In this document: positions 51,353-62,423 of the stretch, in pieces | Numbering within the stretch: position 1 is the first letter of the stretch | How the letters are laid out: the number at the start of each line of letters is the position of its first letter | Program-made: the position numbers and the translations under genes | From: Stutzerimonas stutzeri | Lineage (GTDB): Bacteria; Pseudomonadota; Gammaproteobacteria; Pseudomonadales; Pseudomonadaceae | Assembly: GCF_002890915.1 (NCBI RefSeq) | Contig: NZ_POUT01000010.1 | Span: 1-64,000 of the forward strand | Length of the DNA: 64,000 bases | Direction of reading: 5' to 3' | The notes under the pieces: model-generated | What the model was told of the DNA's origin: nothing | The model's input: the letters and a program-made list of their open reading frames with translations, nothing else | Databases searched by the model: none

Positions 51353-51438
51353 GCATCTTCCTGCCACACCAATCGCGCCGCGCCCGTCGCCACAACGACG
51401 GGGCGGCGACAACGCATTCGCCCGGCCAAAAGCAGGAA

Positions 51439-51462
51439 GGCCGCTGTCGGACGACAGCGGCC
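51439..51462. terminator. Perfect 10-bp hairpin between convergent genes
   Basis: GGCCGCTGTC and GACAGCGGCC close the tetraloop GGAC. It could serve as a bidirectional terminator for the convergent dehydrogenase-like and murJ-like genes, although no T tract follows. Confidence 0.5.
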
Positions 51463-51507
51463 CAACACCGATCGGACAGGGTTCCCGTTACGCTTGCGCA
51501 TGCTTTG

Positions 51508-51565
51508 CGTAGGACCGCTTGCGGGCGATCGGCGAAAGAGCTCGCCGGCAAGCCGGCTCCTACGC
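51508..51565. repeat. REP doublet (REPIN-like)
   Basis: GCGTAGGACCGCTTGCGGGCGA and the inverted TCGCCGGCAAGCCGGC plus TCCTACGC form a long imperfect hairpin of typical Pseudomonas REP type, just beyond the murJ-like stop codon. Confidence 0.75.
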
Positions 51566-51575
51566 ACTTGGATGC

Positions 51576-53042
51576 TCAGGTCTTGCGCATCGACCAGTAG
51601 CGCGGCTTGAACAGATCGCGCTCGCCGAGCAGCGTCACCCCGATGGCGAACCCCACCAGCACCAGGCCGATGTATAGGCACAGCTCCAGCAGCCCCTGCG
51701 GCTTGGGCAGGTAGTGCAGGGCTATGGCCAGCGAGGCGGCGGTGGCCAGCCAGCGCGCCAGCACGGCCACGGCGAGCCCCTTGGGCGAGGCGCGATAGAC
51801 GTACAGCCCCATGAACAGCGCCTGCAGCGCGGCGCCGCAGGAAAAGGCCATCGCCAGCCCCGCGGCACCGTAGACCCGGTAGAGCGCCGCATCGAGGCCG
51901 ATGGTCATCGCCGAGCTGATCAGGGTGACGATCAGGAACAGGCGGGCCTGGTGTTGGGCGAGCAGGGCGCGTCCCCAGAGCAGCGCGAGGCCCATCGCCG
52001 GCAAGCCCAGGGCATAGATGACCATCAGCGACGCGGTGGCCTGGGTTTGCGCGGGGCCGAACTGGCCGCGTTCCAGCAGCACCGAGACCACCGCCACGGG
52101 GGAGGAGCAGAGCACCACCGTCGCCGGCACCAGGAACAGCAGGGTGGCCAGCAGGCCCTTGCGGATCACGGCGGCGTGGCCGCGGTGGTCGTCGTCGTTC
52201 CAACTGGCGGAAAACTGCGGGAAAAGCACCGACAGCACGGACATCGCGTACAGCGTCAGCGGAATCGTGACGATGCGAAACGCGAAGGACAGCATGGTGA
52301 TGCTGCCTTCTTCGAGGAACGAGGCGAACATTCGTTCGGCCAGGATGCACGCCTGCTGGGCACCAGCTGCCAGCAGCACGGGGGCGAAGGCGAGCCCGAA
52401 CTGGCTGCCGTGGCCTTTCTCCAGCGGCATCGCTTCCCCGCGCAGGTAGCGGATGCGCCGATGCTGCACGACGATCAGCGCCACCTGCGGCAGCAGCATG
52501 CCGGCGAAGATCACCATCCCGCTGGGCTCGAACAGCAGGATGCCGATGATCGCGCCGGCGTTGAGCAGCAGGGTGCGAGTCATCGGCATGATGAACACGT
52601 TGTCCATGTTCAGCAGCGCGCCCTGGCAATACAGCGCGGCCTGCACGGCGATGAGCAGGGCGCCGATGCAGAACACCAGTTGGCCGTCGGCCACCTGCTC
52701 CGGCGTCCACCCCGGCGCCAGTGCGTTGAGGACCCAGTAGCTGGAAAGAACGATCAGCGCGCAGGTGGCGGCGCCCATCAACATGACGCGCCAGTACAGC
52801 CAGCGGGCCACCGACTCGAACAGGGCCTGCGACTGGCTGCGCAGTTTCTGCAGGAAGGGGATCATGGCGTCGCGCAGGGCCAGGCCGAGGAAGTTCTCGA
52901 AGAACAGCGGCAGGATCAGGGCGACGAAGATGAGGTCCGCTTCCCAACTGAGGCCGAAGGCGCGGGCGATGAACAGATCGCGAAGAAAACCGAGGAGAAA
53001 ACTGGCTACGGTGAGCGCCAGGATGGCCAGCGATGCATTCAT
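51576..53042 (-). CDS. MurJ/MviN-like flippase (MOP superfamily)
   Basis: Inner-membrane protein of 488 aa with about 13-14 hydrophobic segments. FLLGFLRDLFIARAFGLSWEADLIFVALILPLFFENF near the N-terminus is the MurJ signature, and AERMFASFLEEGSITMLSFAFRIVTIPLTLYAMSVLSVLFPQFS occupies the middle. MurJ flips lipid II; extra paralogues often move other polyprenol-linked sugars. It is probably a paralogue rather than the essential MurJ, because it lies beside an accessory dehydrogenase and not in a core locus. No good ribosome binding site is evident at 53042. Confidence 0.82.
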   Translation of the reverse strand: MNASLAILALTVASFLLGFLRDLFIARAFGLSWEADLIFVALILPLFFENFLGLALRDAMIPFLQKLRSQSQALFESVARWLYWRVMLMGAATCALIVLSSYWVLNALAPGWTPEQVADGQLVFCIGALLIAVQAALYCQGALLNMDNVFIMPMTRTLLLNAGAIIGILLFEPSGMVIFAGMLLPQVALIVVQHRRIRYLRGEAMPLEKGHGSQFGLAFAPVLLAAGAQQACILAERMFASFLEEGSITMLSFAFRIVTIPLTLYAMSVLSVLFPQFSASWNDDDHRGHAAVIRKGLLATLLFLVPATVVLCSSPVAVVSVLLERGQFGPAQTQATASLMVIYALGLPAMGLALLWGRALLAQHQARLFLIVTLISSAMTIGLDAALYRVYGAAGLAMAFSCGAALQALFMGLYVYRASPKGLAVAVLARWLATAASLAIALHYLPKPQGLLELCLYIGLVLVGFAIGVTLLGERDLFKPRYWSMRKT

Positions 53043-53319
53043 TCCTTGATCCTATGTGGGCCACCGGGGCGATGGCCGGTTTTAACGACACGACAACGTC
53101 CGATTCGACGTGCTGGCAGGACCGGGGAGCCTGCTGCGGATGCATTGCCCTGCGGCGAGCAGGACGTTGAATAGACTGAGCACGTGGTGCATGGTTCCGG
53201 GCCGGAGCGGTCGCGTGGCGCTGCGTATAAGTGCTGATACGTAAAAATGCCGTAAAGGCACTTTGCGAGCGGTTCGCAACTGCTTAAGGTTCACGCTCCT
53301 TCCCAAGCGAACCCTGTTC

Positions 53320-54561
53320 ATGTCCGAGGCTCATTCCACTCCCGCTCGTTCCCGCCTTCGCTGGCTGTTCCTCATCGTTGCCGTCGCGGTCGTCGCGCTG
53401 CTCATCTGGTGGCTATGGCCGAGCGCCGCGCAGACGCCGCAGCGTCCCGGCGGCCGCCCGGGTTTCGGCGCGTTCACCGGGCCGGTGCCGGTGCGCGTGG
53501 CGCAGGTCGAGCAGGGCGCGTTCGAGGTCTACAACAAGGCGCTCGGCACCGTTACCCCGCTCAATACGGTCAGCCTGCGCAGCCGCGTCGCCGGCGAGCT
53601 GGTCGAGTTGCGTTTCGAGGAGGGGCAACGGGTCAAGGCCGGCGATCTGTTGGCCGTTATCGATCCGCGGCCGTACCAGGTGGCCCTGCAGCAGGCCGAA
53701 GGCACGCTGCAGCAGAATCGTGCGCAGTTGAGGAACGCCCAGGTCGACCTGGAGCGCTATCGCGGGCTGTACGCCGAGGACAGCATCGCCAAGCAGACCC
53801 TGGATACCCAGGAGGCGCTCGTCAGCCAGTACCAGGGCACCCTGGCGGCCAACCAGGCCGCGGTCAACGAAGCACGCCTGAACCTCGAGTTCACCCAGAT
53901 CCGTTCGCCCATCGATGGTCGCCTGGGCCTGCGCCAGCTGGACCTGGGCAACCTGGTCGCAGCCAACGACACCACGCCGCTGGTGGTGATCACCCAGACC
54001 CAGCCGATGTCGATCAGCTTCACCCTGCCCGAGGGTGACCTGCTGCCGGTGCTGACCCGCTACCGGCAGGGCGACGAACTCGCCGTGCAGGCCTGGGACC
54101 GCGGCGAGAAACTGCTCTTCGGCGAGGGCGTGCTGGAAAGTGTCGACAACCAGATCGACGCGACGACCGGCACCCTGCGGCTGAAGGCGCGCTTCGACAA
54201 CGAGGCCGAGCTGCTGCTGCCCAATCAGTTCGTCAACGTACGCTTGCGCGTGCAGACCCTCCGCGACGCCATCCTGATTCCTTCCGCGGCGCTGCAGTTC
54301 GGCTCGCGCGGCACCTTCGCCTATGTGGTGGGTGATGACGGCAAGGTCGAGATGCGCCTGCTCGAAGCAGGGCCGAGCAATGGCGAGACGACCGTGGTGC
54401 TCGAGGGCTTGCAGGTCGGCGAGCGGGTGGTGATGGAAGGCACCGACCGCTTGCGCGATGGCGCCGAGGTCGAAGTCGTCGACAGCCGCCGCATGGCCGA
54501 ACAGGCCGCGGAGAACCCGGTGCTCGGCGGCGGCGAGGCCGAGGAGCGCGAAGCGCGATGA
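53320..54561 (+). CDS. muxA: RND efflux periplasmic adaptor (MuxA/MdtA-like)
   Basis: Membrane-fusion protein of 413 aa. The N-terminal anchor is [20 protein letters not shown] (about residues 14-33). The barrel-sandwich and coiled-coil hairpin follow ([63 protein letters not shown]). It links the MuxBC pump to the OpmB channel. The start at 53320 is chosen over one 57 nt upstream for its fit to the family. It overlaps muxB by 4 nt. Confidence 0.9.
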   Translation: MSEAHSTPARSRLRWLFLIVAVAVVALLIWWLWPSAAQTPQRPGGRPGFGAFTGPVPVRVAQVEQGAFEVYNKALGTVTPLNTVSLRSRVAGELVELRFEEGQRVKAGDLLAVIDPRPYQVALQQAEGTLQQNRAQLRNAQVDLERYRGLYAEDSIAKQTLDTQEALVSQYQGTLAANQAAVNEARLNLEFTQIRSPIDGRLGLRQLDLGNLVAANDTTPLVVITQTQPMSISFTLPEGDLLPVLTRYRQGDELAVQAWDRGEKLLFGEGVLESVDNQIDATTGTLRLKARFDNEAELLLPNQFVNVRLRVQTLRDAILIPSAALQFGSRGTFAYVVGDDGKVEMRLLEAGPSNGETTVVLEGLQVGERVVMEGTDRLRDGAEVEVVDSRRMAEQAAENPVLGGGEAEEREAR

Positions 54562-57500
54562 ACATCTCCCGGCTGTTCATCCTGCGGCCGGTGGCAACCA
54601 CGCTGAGCATGGTCGCCATCCTCCTGGCCGGGCTCATCGCCTACCGCATGCTGCCGGTAGCCGCGCTGCCGCAGGTGGATTACCCGACCATCCGGGTGAT
54701 GACGCTCTATCCCGGCGCCAGCCCCGAGGTCATGACCAGTGCGGTCACCGCGCCGCTGGAACGCCAGTTCGGGCAGATGCCGGGGCTCACCCAGATGTCC
54801 TCCACCAGCTCCGGCGGGGCCTCGGTCATCACCCTGCGGTTTTCCCTGGAGGTCGCGCTGGACGTGGCCGAACAAGAGGTCCAGGCGGCGATCAACGCGG
54901 CGGACAACCTGCTGCCCAACGACCTGCCGGCGCCGCCGGTGTACAACAAGGTCAACCCGGCCGATACGCCGGTGCTGACCCTGGCGGTGACCTCCGCCAG
55001 CCTGCCGCTGCCCCAGCTGCACGATCTGGTCGACACCCGCATGGCGCAGAAACTGGCGCAGATCAGCGGCGTCGGCATGGTCAGCCTGGCCGGCGGCCAG
55101 CGCCCGGCGGTGCGCATCCGCACCAATCCCGAGGCGCTCGCCGCCTACGGCCTGTCGTTGTCCGACGTGCGCTCGCTGATCACCAGCTCCAACGTCAACC
55201 AGCCCAAGGGCAACTTCGACGGCCCGACTCGCGTCTCCATGCTCGATGCCAACGACCAGCTGAAGACGCCCGAGGAATACGCCGAGCTGATCCTCACCTA
55301 CCAGGACGGTGCCGCACTGCGCCTGAAGGATGTCGCCGAGATCGTCGACGGCGCCGAGAACGAACGCCTCGCCGCCTGGGCCAACCAGAGCCAGGCGGTG
55401 CTGCTGAACATCCAGCGCCAGCCCGGCGCCAACGTCATCGAGGTGGTCGAACGCATCCAGGCGCTGCTGCCGGAGGTGACCGCCAGCATGCCGGCGGGGC
55501 TCGACGTGGTGGTGCTCACCGACCGCACCCAGACCATCCGCGCCGCGGTGACCGACGTGCAGCACGAGCTGATGCTGGCCACCTTCCTGGTGGTGATGGT
55601 CACCTTCGTGTTCCTCAAGAAGCTTTCGGCCACCATCATTCCGTCCATCGCCGTGCCGCTGTCGCTGGTGGGCACCTTCGCGGTGATGTACCTGTGCGGC
55701 TTCTCGCTGAACAACCTGTCGCTGATGGCGCTGACCATCGCCACCGGCTTCGTGGTGGACGACGCCATCGTCATGCTGGAAAACATCGCGCGGCACCTGG
55801 AGGAGGGCGAAACGCCGCTGAACGCCGCGCTCAAGGGCGCCAGGCAGATCGGCTTCACCCTGATCTCGCTGACCTTCTCGCTGATCGCCGTGCTGATCCC
55901 GCTGCTGTTCATGCAGGATGTGGTCGGCCGGCTGTTCCGCGAGTTCGCCATCACCCTGGCGGTGGCCATCCTGATTTCGCTGGTGGTGTCGCTGACGCTG
56001 ACGCCGATGATGTGCGCCAAGCTGCTCAAGGCGCAAACCGCGGCCGAGGCCAAGCCGGACTGGGTCGAGCGGCTGATCGCCGGCTATTCGCGCTGGCTGA
56101 GCTGGGTGCTCGGGCACCAGACGCTGACCCTGCTCGTCGCCGTCGCGACCCTGGGGCTCACCGTCGTGCTCTACCTGGCGGTGCCCAAGGGCTTCTTCCC
56201 GGTGCAGGACACCGGCGTGATCCAGGGCATCAGCGAGGCCCCGCAGTCGATTTCGTTCCGCGCCATGAGCGAGCGCCAGCAGGAACTGGCCCGGGTCATC
56301 CTGGCCGATCCGGCGGTGGCGAGCCTGTCGTCCTACATCGGCGTGGATGGCGACAACGTCACCCTCAACAGCGGCCGCCTGCTGATCAACCTCAAGCCCC
56401 ATGGCGAGCGTGACCTGACCGCCAGCCAGGTGATCGACCGCCTGCGCCCGGAACTGGCCAGGCTGCCGGGCATCGAGCTGTACCTGCAGCCGGTGCAGGA
56501 CCTGTCCATCGAGGATCGGGTCAGCCGCACGCAGTTCCAGTTCAGCCTGGAAACCCCGGACAGCGAACTGCTGCAGGAGTGGACGCCGCGGCTGGTCGAG
56601 GCGCTGCGCGAGCGGCCGGAGCTCACCGACGTCGCCAGCGACCTGCAGAGCAGCGGCCTGCAGATCTACCTGGACATCGACCGCGACGCCGCCGCGCGCC
56701 TGGGCATCCAGGTCGCGGACATCACCGATGCGCTCTACGACGCCTTCGGCCAGCGGCAGATCTCGACCATCTTCACCCAGGCCAGCCAATACCGCGTGGT
56801 GCTCGAGGTCGAGGCGGGCAACCGCCTCGGTCCGCAGGCGCTGGAGCAACTGTTCGTGCAGAGCGAGGGCGGCACGCCGGTGCGGCTGTCGAGCCTGGCG
56901 CGGCTGGAACAGCGCAACGCGCCGCTGCTGATCAACCACATCGGCCAGTTCCCGGCGGTGACCCTGTCGTTCAACCTGGCCGAAGGCGTGTCGCTGGGCA
57001 AGGCGGTGGAGGTGATCGAGGCGGTGGAGCAGCAGATCGGCCTGCCGGCCGGCATCCAGACCCGCTTCCAGGGTGCGGCCGAGGCTTTCCGTGCCTCGCT
57101 GTCCAGCACGCTGCTGCTGATCCTCGCCGCGGTGGTGACCATGTACATCGTGCTCGGCGTGCTCTACGAGAGCTACATCCACCCGGTCACCATTCTTTCC
57201 ACCTTGCCGTCGGCGGCGGTTGGCGCGCTGCTGGCCTTGCTGCTGACCGGCAACGACCTCGGGCTGATCGCCATCATCGGCATCATCCTGTTGATCGGCA
57301 TCGTCAAGAAGAACGCGATCATGATGATCGACTTCGCCCTGGAAGCCGAGCGACAGCAGGGCATGAGCCCGCGGGACGCCATCTACCGCGCCGCGCTGCT
57401 GCGCTTCCGGCCGATCCTGATGACCACCCTGGCGGCGTTGTTCGGCGCCATCCCGCTGATGCTGGCCTCCGGCTCCGGCGCCGAACTGCGCCAGCCGCTG

Positions 57501-57638
57501 GGCCTGGTGCTGGTCGGCGGGCTGCTGCTCAGCCAGTTGCTGACGCTGTTCACCACGCCGGTGATCTATCTGTTCTTCGATCGACTGGGCAATCGCTTCT
57601 CCCGGCGGGACGAAGTGGGGCGGGAGGTTGAAGCATGA
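54558..57638 (+). CDS. muxB: RND efflux pump subunit (MuxB/MdtB-like)
   Basis: Inner-membrane proton-driven transporter of 1026 aa with the two-fold RND layout: TM1 at the N-terminus ([33 protein letters not shown]), porter domains, and TM4 with the proton-relay acidic residues in [21 protein letters not shown] (about 397-417). It pairs with MuxC as a heteromultimeric pump for antibiotics such as novobiocin and macrolides (established for MuxABC-OpmB and MdtABC). The start overlaps muxA (ATGA). Confidence 0.92.
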   Translation: MNISRLFILRPVATTLSMVAILLAGLIAYRMLPVAALPQVDYPTIRVMTLYPGASPEVMTSAVTAPLERQFGQMPGLTQMSSTSSGGASVITLRFSLEVALDVAEQEVQAAINAADNLLPNDLPAPPVYNKVNPADTPVLTLAVTSASLPLPQLHDLVDTRMAQKLAQISGVGMVSLAGGQRPAVRIRTNPEALAAYGLSLSDVRSLITSSNVNQPKGNFDGPTRVSMLDANDQLKTPEEYAELILTYQDGAALRLKDVAEIVDGAENERLAAWANQSQAVLLNIQRQPGANVIEVVERIQALLPEVTASMPAGLDVVVLTDRTQTIRAAVTDVQHELMLATFLVVMVTFVFLKKLSATIIPSIAVPLSLVGTFAVMYLCGFSLNNLSLMALTIATGFVVDDAIVMLENIARHLEEGETPLNAALKGARQIGFTLISLTFSLIAVLIPLLFMQDVVGRLFREFAITLAVAILISLVVSLTLTPMMCAKLLKAQTAAEAKPDWVERLIAGYSRWLSWVLGHQTLTLLVAVATLGLTVVLYLAVPKGFFPVQDTGVIQGISEAPQSISFRAMSERQQELARVILADPAVASLSSYIGVDGDNVTLNSGRLLINLKPHGERDLTASQVIDRLRPELARLPGIELYLQPVQDLSIEDRVSRTQFQFSLETPDSELLQEWTPRLVEALRERPELTDVASDLQSSGLQIYLDIDRDAAARLGIQVADITDALYDAFGQRQISTIFTQASQYRVVLEVEAGNRLGPQALEQLFVQSEGGTPVRLSSLARLEQRNAPLLINHIGQFPAVTLSFNLAEGVSLGKAVEVIEAVEQQIGLPAGIQTRFQGAAEAFRASLSSTLLLILAAVVTMYIVLGVLYESYIHPVTILSTLPSAAVGALLALLLTGNDLGLIAIIGIILLIGIVKKNAIMMIDFALEAERQQGMSPRDAIYRAALLRFRPILMTTLAALFGAIPLMLASGSGAELRQPLGLVLVGGLLLSQLLTLFTTPVIYLFFDRLGNRFSRRDEVGREVEA

Positions 57639-57822
57639 GTGTGCAGCCAGGAGCTGGAAGCTGGAAGCTGGAAGCAGAGCAATGCGTGCATGCTGGAAAG
57701 CGCCCGATATTGGCCAAGACGGGTGGTCGCTCCGTTCGGTCGGCAGCAGGTATTGCCACGAGCCGTGCTTTTAGCTTCCAGCTTCCGGCTTCCGGCTTCC
57801 AGCGCCCCTCTGGGGCGCATCC
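57639..57822. repeat. Inverted GCTGGAAGC repeat cluster between muxB and muxC
   Basis: Three tandem GCTGGAAGC-type units near 57654-57680 face GCTTCCAGCTTCCGG-type units near 57776-57803, so the spacer can fold into a long stem. A GCGCCCC/GGGGCGC hairpin follows just before the muxC ATG. A shorter copy of a related repeat lies at 38111-38135. No gene is recognised in this spacer. Confidence 0.65.
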
Positions 57823-60800
57823 ATGAACCTTTCCGCCCCCTTCATCGCCCGCCCGGTGGCGACCATGCTGATGAGCCTGGCGATCCTGCTGCTCGGCGGG
57901 GTCAGCTTCGGCCTGCTGCCGGTATCGCCCTTGCCGAACATGGATTTCCCGGTGATCACCGTGCAGGCCAGCCTGCCGGGAGCGAGCCCGGAGATCATGG
58001 CCTCCAGCGTGGCGACGCCGCTGGAGCGCTCGCTCGGCAGCATCGCCGGGGTCAGCCAGATGACCAGCCGCAGCAGCCAGGGCTCGACGCGGATCATCAT
58101 CCAGTTCGACCTGGAGCGTGACATCAATGGCGCCGCGCGCGACGTGCAGGCGGCGATCAATGCCGCGCGCAACCTGCTGCCCAGCGGCATGCGCAGCATG
58201 CCCACCTACCGCAAGATCAACCCCTCGCAGGCGCCGATCATGGTGCTCTCGCTGACCTCCGAAGTGCTCGACAAGGCCGAGCTGTACGACCTCGGCTCGA
58301 CCATCCTGGCGCAGAAGCTCTCGCAGGTCCCCGGCGTCGGCGAGATCCAGGTCGGCGGCAGCTCGCTGCCGGCGGTGCGGGTTGAACTGCAGCCGCAGCA
58401 GCTCGAGCAGTACGGCGTATCGCTGGACGAGGTGCGTCAGACTATCGCCAACGGCAACGTGCGCCGGCCCAAGGGCATGGTCGAGGATGCCGACCAGCAC
58501 TGGCAGGTGCGCGCCAACGACCAGTTGCACCACGCCGCCGACTACACGCCGCTGATCATCCGCTACCAGGATGGCGCGACGCTGCGCCTGGGCGATATCG
58601 CCAAGGTCCGCGACTCGGTGGAAGACCGCTACAACAGCGGCTTCTTCAACAACGAGCAGGCGGTGCTGCTGATCGTCAACCGCCAGGCCGGCGCCAACAT
58701 CATCGAAACCATCGAGGGCATCCGCAGCGAGCTGCCGGCCCTGCAGGCGATCATGCCCGGCAGCGTCGAGCTCAACGTCGCCATGGACCGCTCGCCGGTG
58801 ATCCGCGCCACGCTGCACGAGGCCGAGCGCACGCTGCTGATCGCCGTGGCCCTGGTCATCGTGCTGGTGTTCCTGTTCCTCGGCCGGCTGCGCACGGCAT
58901 TGATCCCGGCGCTGGCGGTGCCGGTGTCGCTGGTCGGCACCTTCGCGGTGATGTACCTGTGCGGTTTCTCGCTCAACGTGCTGTCATTGATGGCGCTGAT
59001 CCTTGCCGCCGGGTTGGTGGTGGACGACGCCATCGTGGTGCTGGAGAACATCGCCCGGCACATCGACGATGGCGTGCCGCCGCTGCGCGCGGCCTATATC
59101 GGCACGCGCGAGGTCGGCTTCACCTTGCTGTCGATGAACCTGTCGCTGGTGGTGGTGTTCGTCTCGATCCTGTTCATGGGCGGCATCGTCGAGCGGCTGT
59201 TCCGCGAGTTCTCCATCACCCTGGCCGCGGCGATCCTGGTCTCGCTGCTGGTGTCGCTGACCCTGACGCCGATGCTCTGTGCGCGCTGGCTCAAGGCCCA
59301 CGAGCCGAAAAAGGACGGCCGCCTGCAGCGCTGGAGCCACGAGGCCCACCAGTGGCTGCTGCGCCACTACGACCGTTCGCTGAGCTGGGCCCTGCGTCAC
59401 CGGCGCATCACCCTGCTGAGCCTGCTGGCGACCATCGCGCTGAACGTGGTGCTCTACGTGCAGGTCCCCAAGACCTTTCTGCCGCAGCAGGATACCGGCC
59501 AGCTCACCGGCTTCATCCGTGGCGACGACGGCATGTCCTTCCAGGTCATGCAGCCGAAGATGGAGATCTTCCGCAAGGCGGTGCTGGCCGATCCGGCGGT
59601 GGAGAGCGTCGCCGGCTTCATCGGCGGGCAGGGCGGCATCAACAATGCCTTCATGATCGTGCGGCTCAAGCCGTTGAGCGAGCGCGGCATCTCGGCGCAG
59701 AAGGTCATCGAGCGCATCCGCCGGAACCAGCCCAAGGTCCCCGGTGGGCGCATGTTCCTGATGGCCGACCAGGACCTGCAGTTCGGTGGCGGCCGGCAGA
59801 GCAGCTCGGCCTATGCCTACACCCTGTTGGCCAGCGACCTGACCGACCTGCGCACCTGGGTGCCGCGGGTCAACCAGGCGCTGATGGCGCTGCCCGAGTT
59901 GACCAGCATCGACGCCAACGATGGCGAGGGCGCCCAGCAGATCACCCTGAAGGTCGATCGCGATGCCGCCAAGCGGCTGGGCATCGACATGAGCACGGTC
60001 ACGGCGCTGCTCAACAACGCCTTCAGCCAGCGGCAGATCTCCACCATCTACGAGTCGCTCAACCAGTACCAGGTGGTGATGGAGATCGACCCGAGCTACG
60101 CGCAATATCCCGAGGTGCTCGAGCAGGTCCATGTCGTCACCGAGGATGGCCGCCGCGTGCCGCTGGCCGCCTTCGCCCACTACGAGCGCAGCCTGGAAGA
60201 GGACCGGGTCAGCCACGACGGCCAGTTCGCCGCCGAGAACATCGATTTCGACCTGGCCCCTGGCGTCAGCCTCGACCAGGCGACGCTCGCCATCGAGCGC
60301 GCGGTCGCCGCCATCGGCCTGCCGAGCGCAGTGCAGGGCCGCCTGGGTGGCACCGGCAGCGCCTTCCTCGACACCCAGCAGGGGCAACCGCTGATGATTC
60401 TCGGCGCCTTGCTGCTGGTCTACATCGTGCTGGGCATCCTCTACGAGAGCTACATCCACCCGCTGACCATTCTCTCGACGCTGCCATCGGCGGGCGTGGG
60501 CGCCTTGCTGGCGATCATCCTCACCGGCGACCAGTTCAGCCTGATCTCGCTACTCGGGCTGTTCCTGCTGATCGGCGTGGTGAAGAAGAATGCCATCCTG
60601 ATGATCGACCTGGCGCTGCAGTTCGAGCGCAACGAGCGGCTGTCGCCGGCCGAATCGATCCGCCGCGCCTGCCTGCTGCGCTTCCGCCCGATCCTGATGA
60701 CCACCATGGCCGCCATTCTCGGTGCGCTGCCGCTGCTGCTCGGCGGCGCGGAGGGCGCCGAGATGCGCCAGCCGCTGGGCCTGACCATCATCGGCGGGCT

Positions 60801-60927
60801 GCTGCTGAGCCAGGTCCTGACCCTCTACACCACGCCGGTGGTCTACCTGTACCTGGACCGCCTGCGTCATCGTTTCAACAGCTGGCGCGGTGTGCGCACC
60901 GATGCCGCCCTGGAAAATTCGCTATGA
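57823..60927 (+). CDS. muxC: RND efflux pump subunit (MuxC/MdtC-like)
   Basis: Inner-membrane RND transporter of 1034 aa and clear paralogue of muxB. The proton-relay region is GLVVDDAIVVLENIARHIDDG (about residues 397-417), and the C-terminal TM10-12 region includes GVVKKNAILMIDLALQFERNERLSPAESI. Together with MuxB it forms the trimeric pump. It is separated from muxB by a 184-bp repeat-filled spacer, although the other genes of the operon overlap. It overlaps opmB by 4 nt. Confidence 0.92.
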   Translation: MNLSAPFIARPVATMLMSLAILLLGGVSFGLLPVSPLPNMDFPVITVQASLPGASPEIMASSVATPLERSLGSIAGVSQMTSRSSQGSTRIIIQFDLERDINGAARDVQAAINAARNLLPSGMRSMPTYRKINPSQAPIMVLSLTSEVLDKAELYDLGSTILAQKLSQVPGVGEIQVGGSSLPAVRVELQPQQLEQYGVSLDEVRQTIANGNVRRPKGMVEDADQHWQVRANDQLHHAADYTPLIIRYQDGATLRLGDIAKVRDSVEDRYNSGFFNNEQAVLLIVNRQAGANIIETIEGIRSELPALQAIMPGSVELNVAMDRSPVIRATLHEAERTLLIAVALVIVLVFLFLGRLRTALIPALAVPVSLVGTFAVMYLCGFSLNVLSLMALILAAGLVVDDAIVVLENIARHIDDGVPPLRAAYIGTREVGFTLLSMNLSLVVVFVSILFMGGIVERLFREFSITLAAAILVSLLVSLTLTPMLCARWLKAHEPKKDGRLQRWSHEAHQWLLRHYDRSLSWALRHRRITLLSLLATIALNVVLYVQVPKTFLPQQDTGQLTGFIRGDDGMSFQVMQPKMEIFRKAVLADPAVESVAGFIGGQGGINNAFMIVRLKPLSERGISAQKVIERIRRNQPKVPGGRMFLMADQDLQFGGGRQSSSAYAYTLLASDLTDLRTWVPRVNQALMALPELTSIDANDGEGAQQITLKVDRDAAKRLGIDMSTVTALLNNAFSQRQISTIYESLNQYQVVMEIDPSYAQYPEVLEQVHVVTEDGRRVPLAAFAHYERSLEEDRVSHDGQFAAENIDFDLAPGVSLDQATLAIERAVAAIGLPSAVQGRLGGTGSAFLDTQQGQPLMILGALLLVYIVLGILYESYIHPLTILSTLPSAGVGALLAIILTGDQFSLISLLGLFLLIGVVKKNAILMIDLALQFERNERLSPAESIRRACLLRFRPILMTTMAAILGALPLLLGGAEGAEMRQPLGLTIIGGLLLSQVLTLYTTPVVYLYLDRLRHRFNSWRGVRTDAALENSL

Positions 60928-62393
60928 ACCCGTTGCTTCCGAATGCCACGCTGCGCCCACTGGCCATCGCCGTCCTCGCCCTGTCGCTGGGTGCCTGTAC
61001 CCTCGGCCCCGACTACCAGCGGCCGGAGCTGCCCACGGCCGCCGAATTCAAGCAGGCCGAAGGCTGGAAGAGCGCGGCGCCGGCCGACGTGCTGCAGCGC
61101 GGCGACTGGTGGCAGCTGTATGGCGATGCCGAGCTGGATGCGCTGGTGGCGCGGTTGAACGTCTCCAACCAGAACCTGGCCGCCGCCGAGGCGCAGTATC
61201 GCCAGGCCCGCGCGCTGGTCCGCGGGGCGCGTTCGCAGCTGTTCCCGATCGTCTCCGCCAGTGCCGGTGTCACCCGCTCGGCGCAGGGCGGCGGCAGCTC
61301 GGGCAGCAGCACGAGCAGCCTGAACAGCGGCGTCGGCGAGAGCTACGAGGCCGGGCTCAGCGCTTCCTGGGAGGCGGACATCTGGGGTCGGCTGCGGCGC
61401 AACCTGGAGGCCAACCGGGCCAACATGCAGGCCAGCGCCGCCGATCTCGCCGCGGTCAGGCTGAGCCTGCAGGCGGAACTGGTGCAGACCTACCTGCAGT
61501 TGCGGGTGATCGACGAACACCAGCGCCTGCTGGACCAGACCGTCGAGGCCTATGCGCGCTCGCTGCGCCTGACCGAGAACCAGTATCGGGCGGGGATCGT
61601 GCCCAAGTCCGACGTCACCCAGGCGCAGACCCAGCTCAAGAGCACCCAGGCCCAGGCGATCGACCTCGAGTGGCAGCGCGCGCAGATGGAACACGCGATC
61701 GCCGTGCTGATCGGCGTCGCGCCAGCGGAGCTGGGCATCGCCGTGCGCGAGGACATTCCCCGGCTGCCCGAGGTGCCGCTGGCGTTGCCTTCGCAGTTGC
61801 TGGAGCGGCGTCCGGACATCGCCTCGGCCGAGCGCCTGGTCATGGCGGCCAATGCCAACATCGGCGTCGCCAAGGCGGCCTGGTTCCCGGACCTGACGCT
61901 GTCGGCCACCGGCGGCTACCGCAACAGCAGTTTCAGTGACCTGTTCAGCGTGCCGAACCGCTTCTGGTCGCTGGGCCCGCAGCTGGCGCTGACGCTGCTC
62001 GACTTCGGCAGCCGTCGTGCCGAACTGGAGCAGGCCGAAGCCAGCTACGACCAGACCGTGGCCAGCTACCGGCAGACGGTGCTCGACAGCTTCCGCGAAG
62101 TCGAGGATTACCTGGTGCAATTGCGCGTGCTCGGGCAGGAGGCGCTGGTGCAGCGCGAAGCGCTGGAGTCGGCGCAGGAATCGCTACGGTTGATCGAGAA
62201 CCAGTACCGCGCCGGCACCGTCGACTACCTGAGCGTGGCGACCATGCAGACCACCGCGTTGAACAACCAGCGCACCAACCTGACCCTGCTCGGCGATCGC
62301 CTGACCGCCAGCGTGCTGCTGATCGCGGCGCTGGGCGGCGGCTGGGAGATCGACCAGCTCGCCCGGGAACCGGAGCTGTCCAACGCGCGCTGA
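60924..62393 (+). CDS. opmB: Outer-membrane efflux channel lipoprotein (OpmB/OprM family)
   Basis: Protein of 489 aa. The lipobox LGAC places the lipidated Cys at residue 25, followed by TLGPDYQRPELPTAAEF, which is typical of OprM-type channels. Two TolC-like repeats contain long helices (NLAAAEAQYRQARALVRGARSQLFPIVSASAG; LLERRPDIASAERLVMAANANIGVAKAAWFPDLTLSA). It forms the exit duct for MuxABC. The start overlaps the muxC stop (ATGA). Confidence 0.93.
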   Translation: MNPLLPNATLRPLAIAVLALSLGACTLGPDYQRPELPTAAEFKQAEGWKSAAPADVLQRGDWWQLYGDAELDALVARLNVSNQNLAAAEAQYRQARALVRGARSQLFPIVSASAGVTRSAQGGGSSGSSTSSLNSGVGESYEAGLSASWEADIWGRLRRNLEANRANMQASAADLAAVRLSLQAELVQTYLQLRVIDEHQRLLDQTVEAYARSLRLTENQYRAGIVPKSDVTQAQTQLKSTQAQAIDLEWQRAQMEHAIAVLIGVAPAELGIAVREDIPRLPEVPLALPSQLLERRPDIASAERLVMAANANIGVAKAAWFPDLTLSATGGYRNSSFSDLFSVPNRFWSLGPQLALTLLDFGSRRAELEQAEASYDQTVASYRQTVLDSFREVEDYLVQLRVLGQEALVQREALESAQESLRLIENQYRAGTVDYLSVATMQTTALNNQRTNLTLLGDRLTASVLLIAALGGGWEIDQLAREPELSNAR

Positions 62394-62423
62394 CGGGCCG
62401 GGAATCAGGTCGCCAGCGCGTGG

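Noticed and set aside
54321-57182. A 953-codon open frame on the minus strand opposite muxA-muxB
   Set aside because: It is antisense to strong RND coding sequence. High GC at third codon positions leaves the opposite frame free of stops, and its translation is low-complexity His/Arg/Gly/Gln with no fold.
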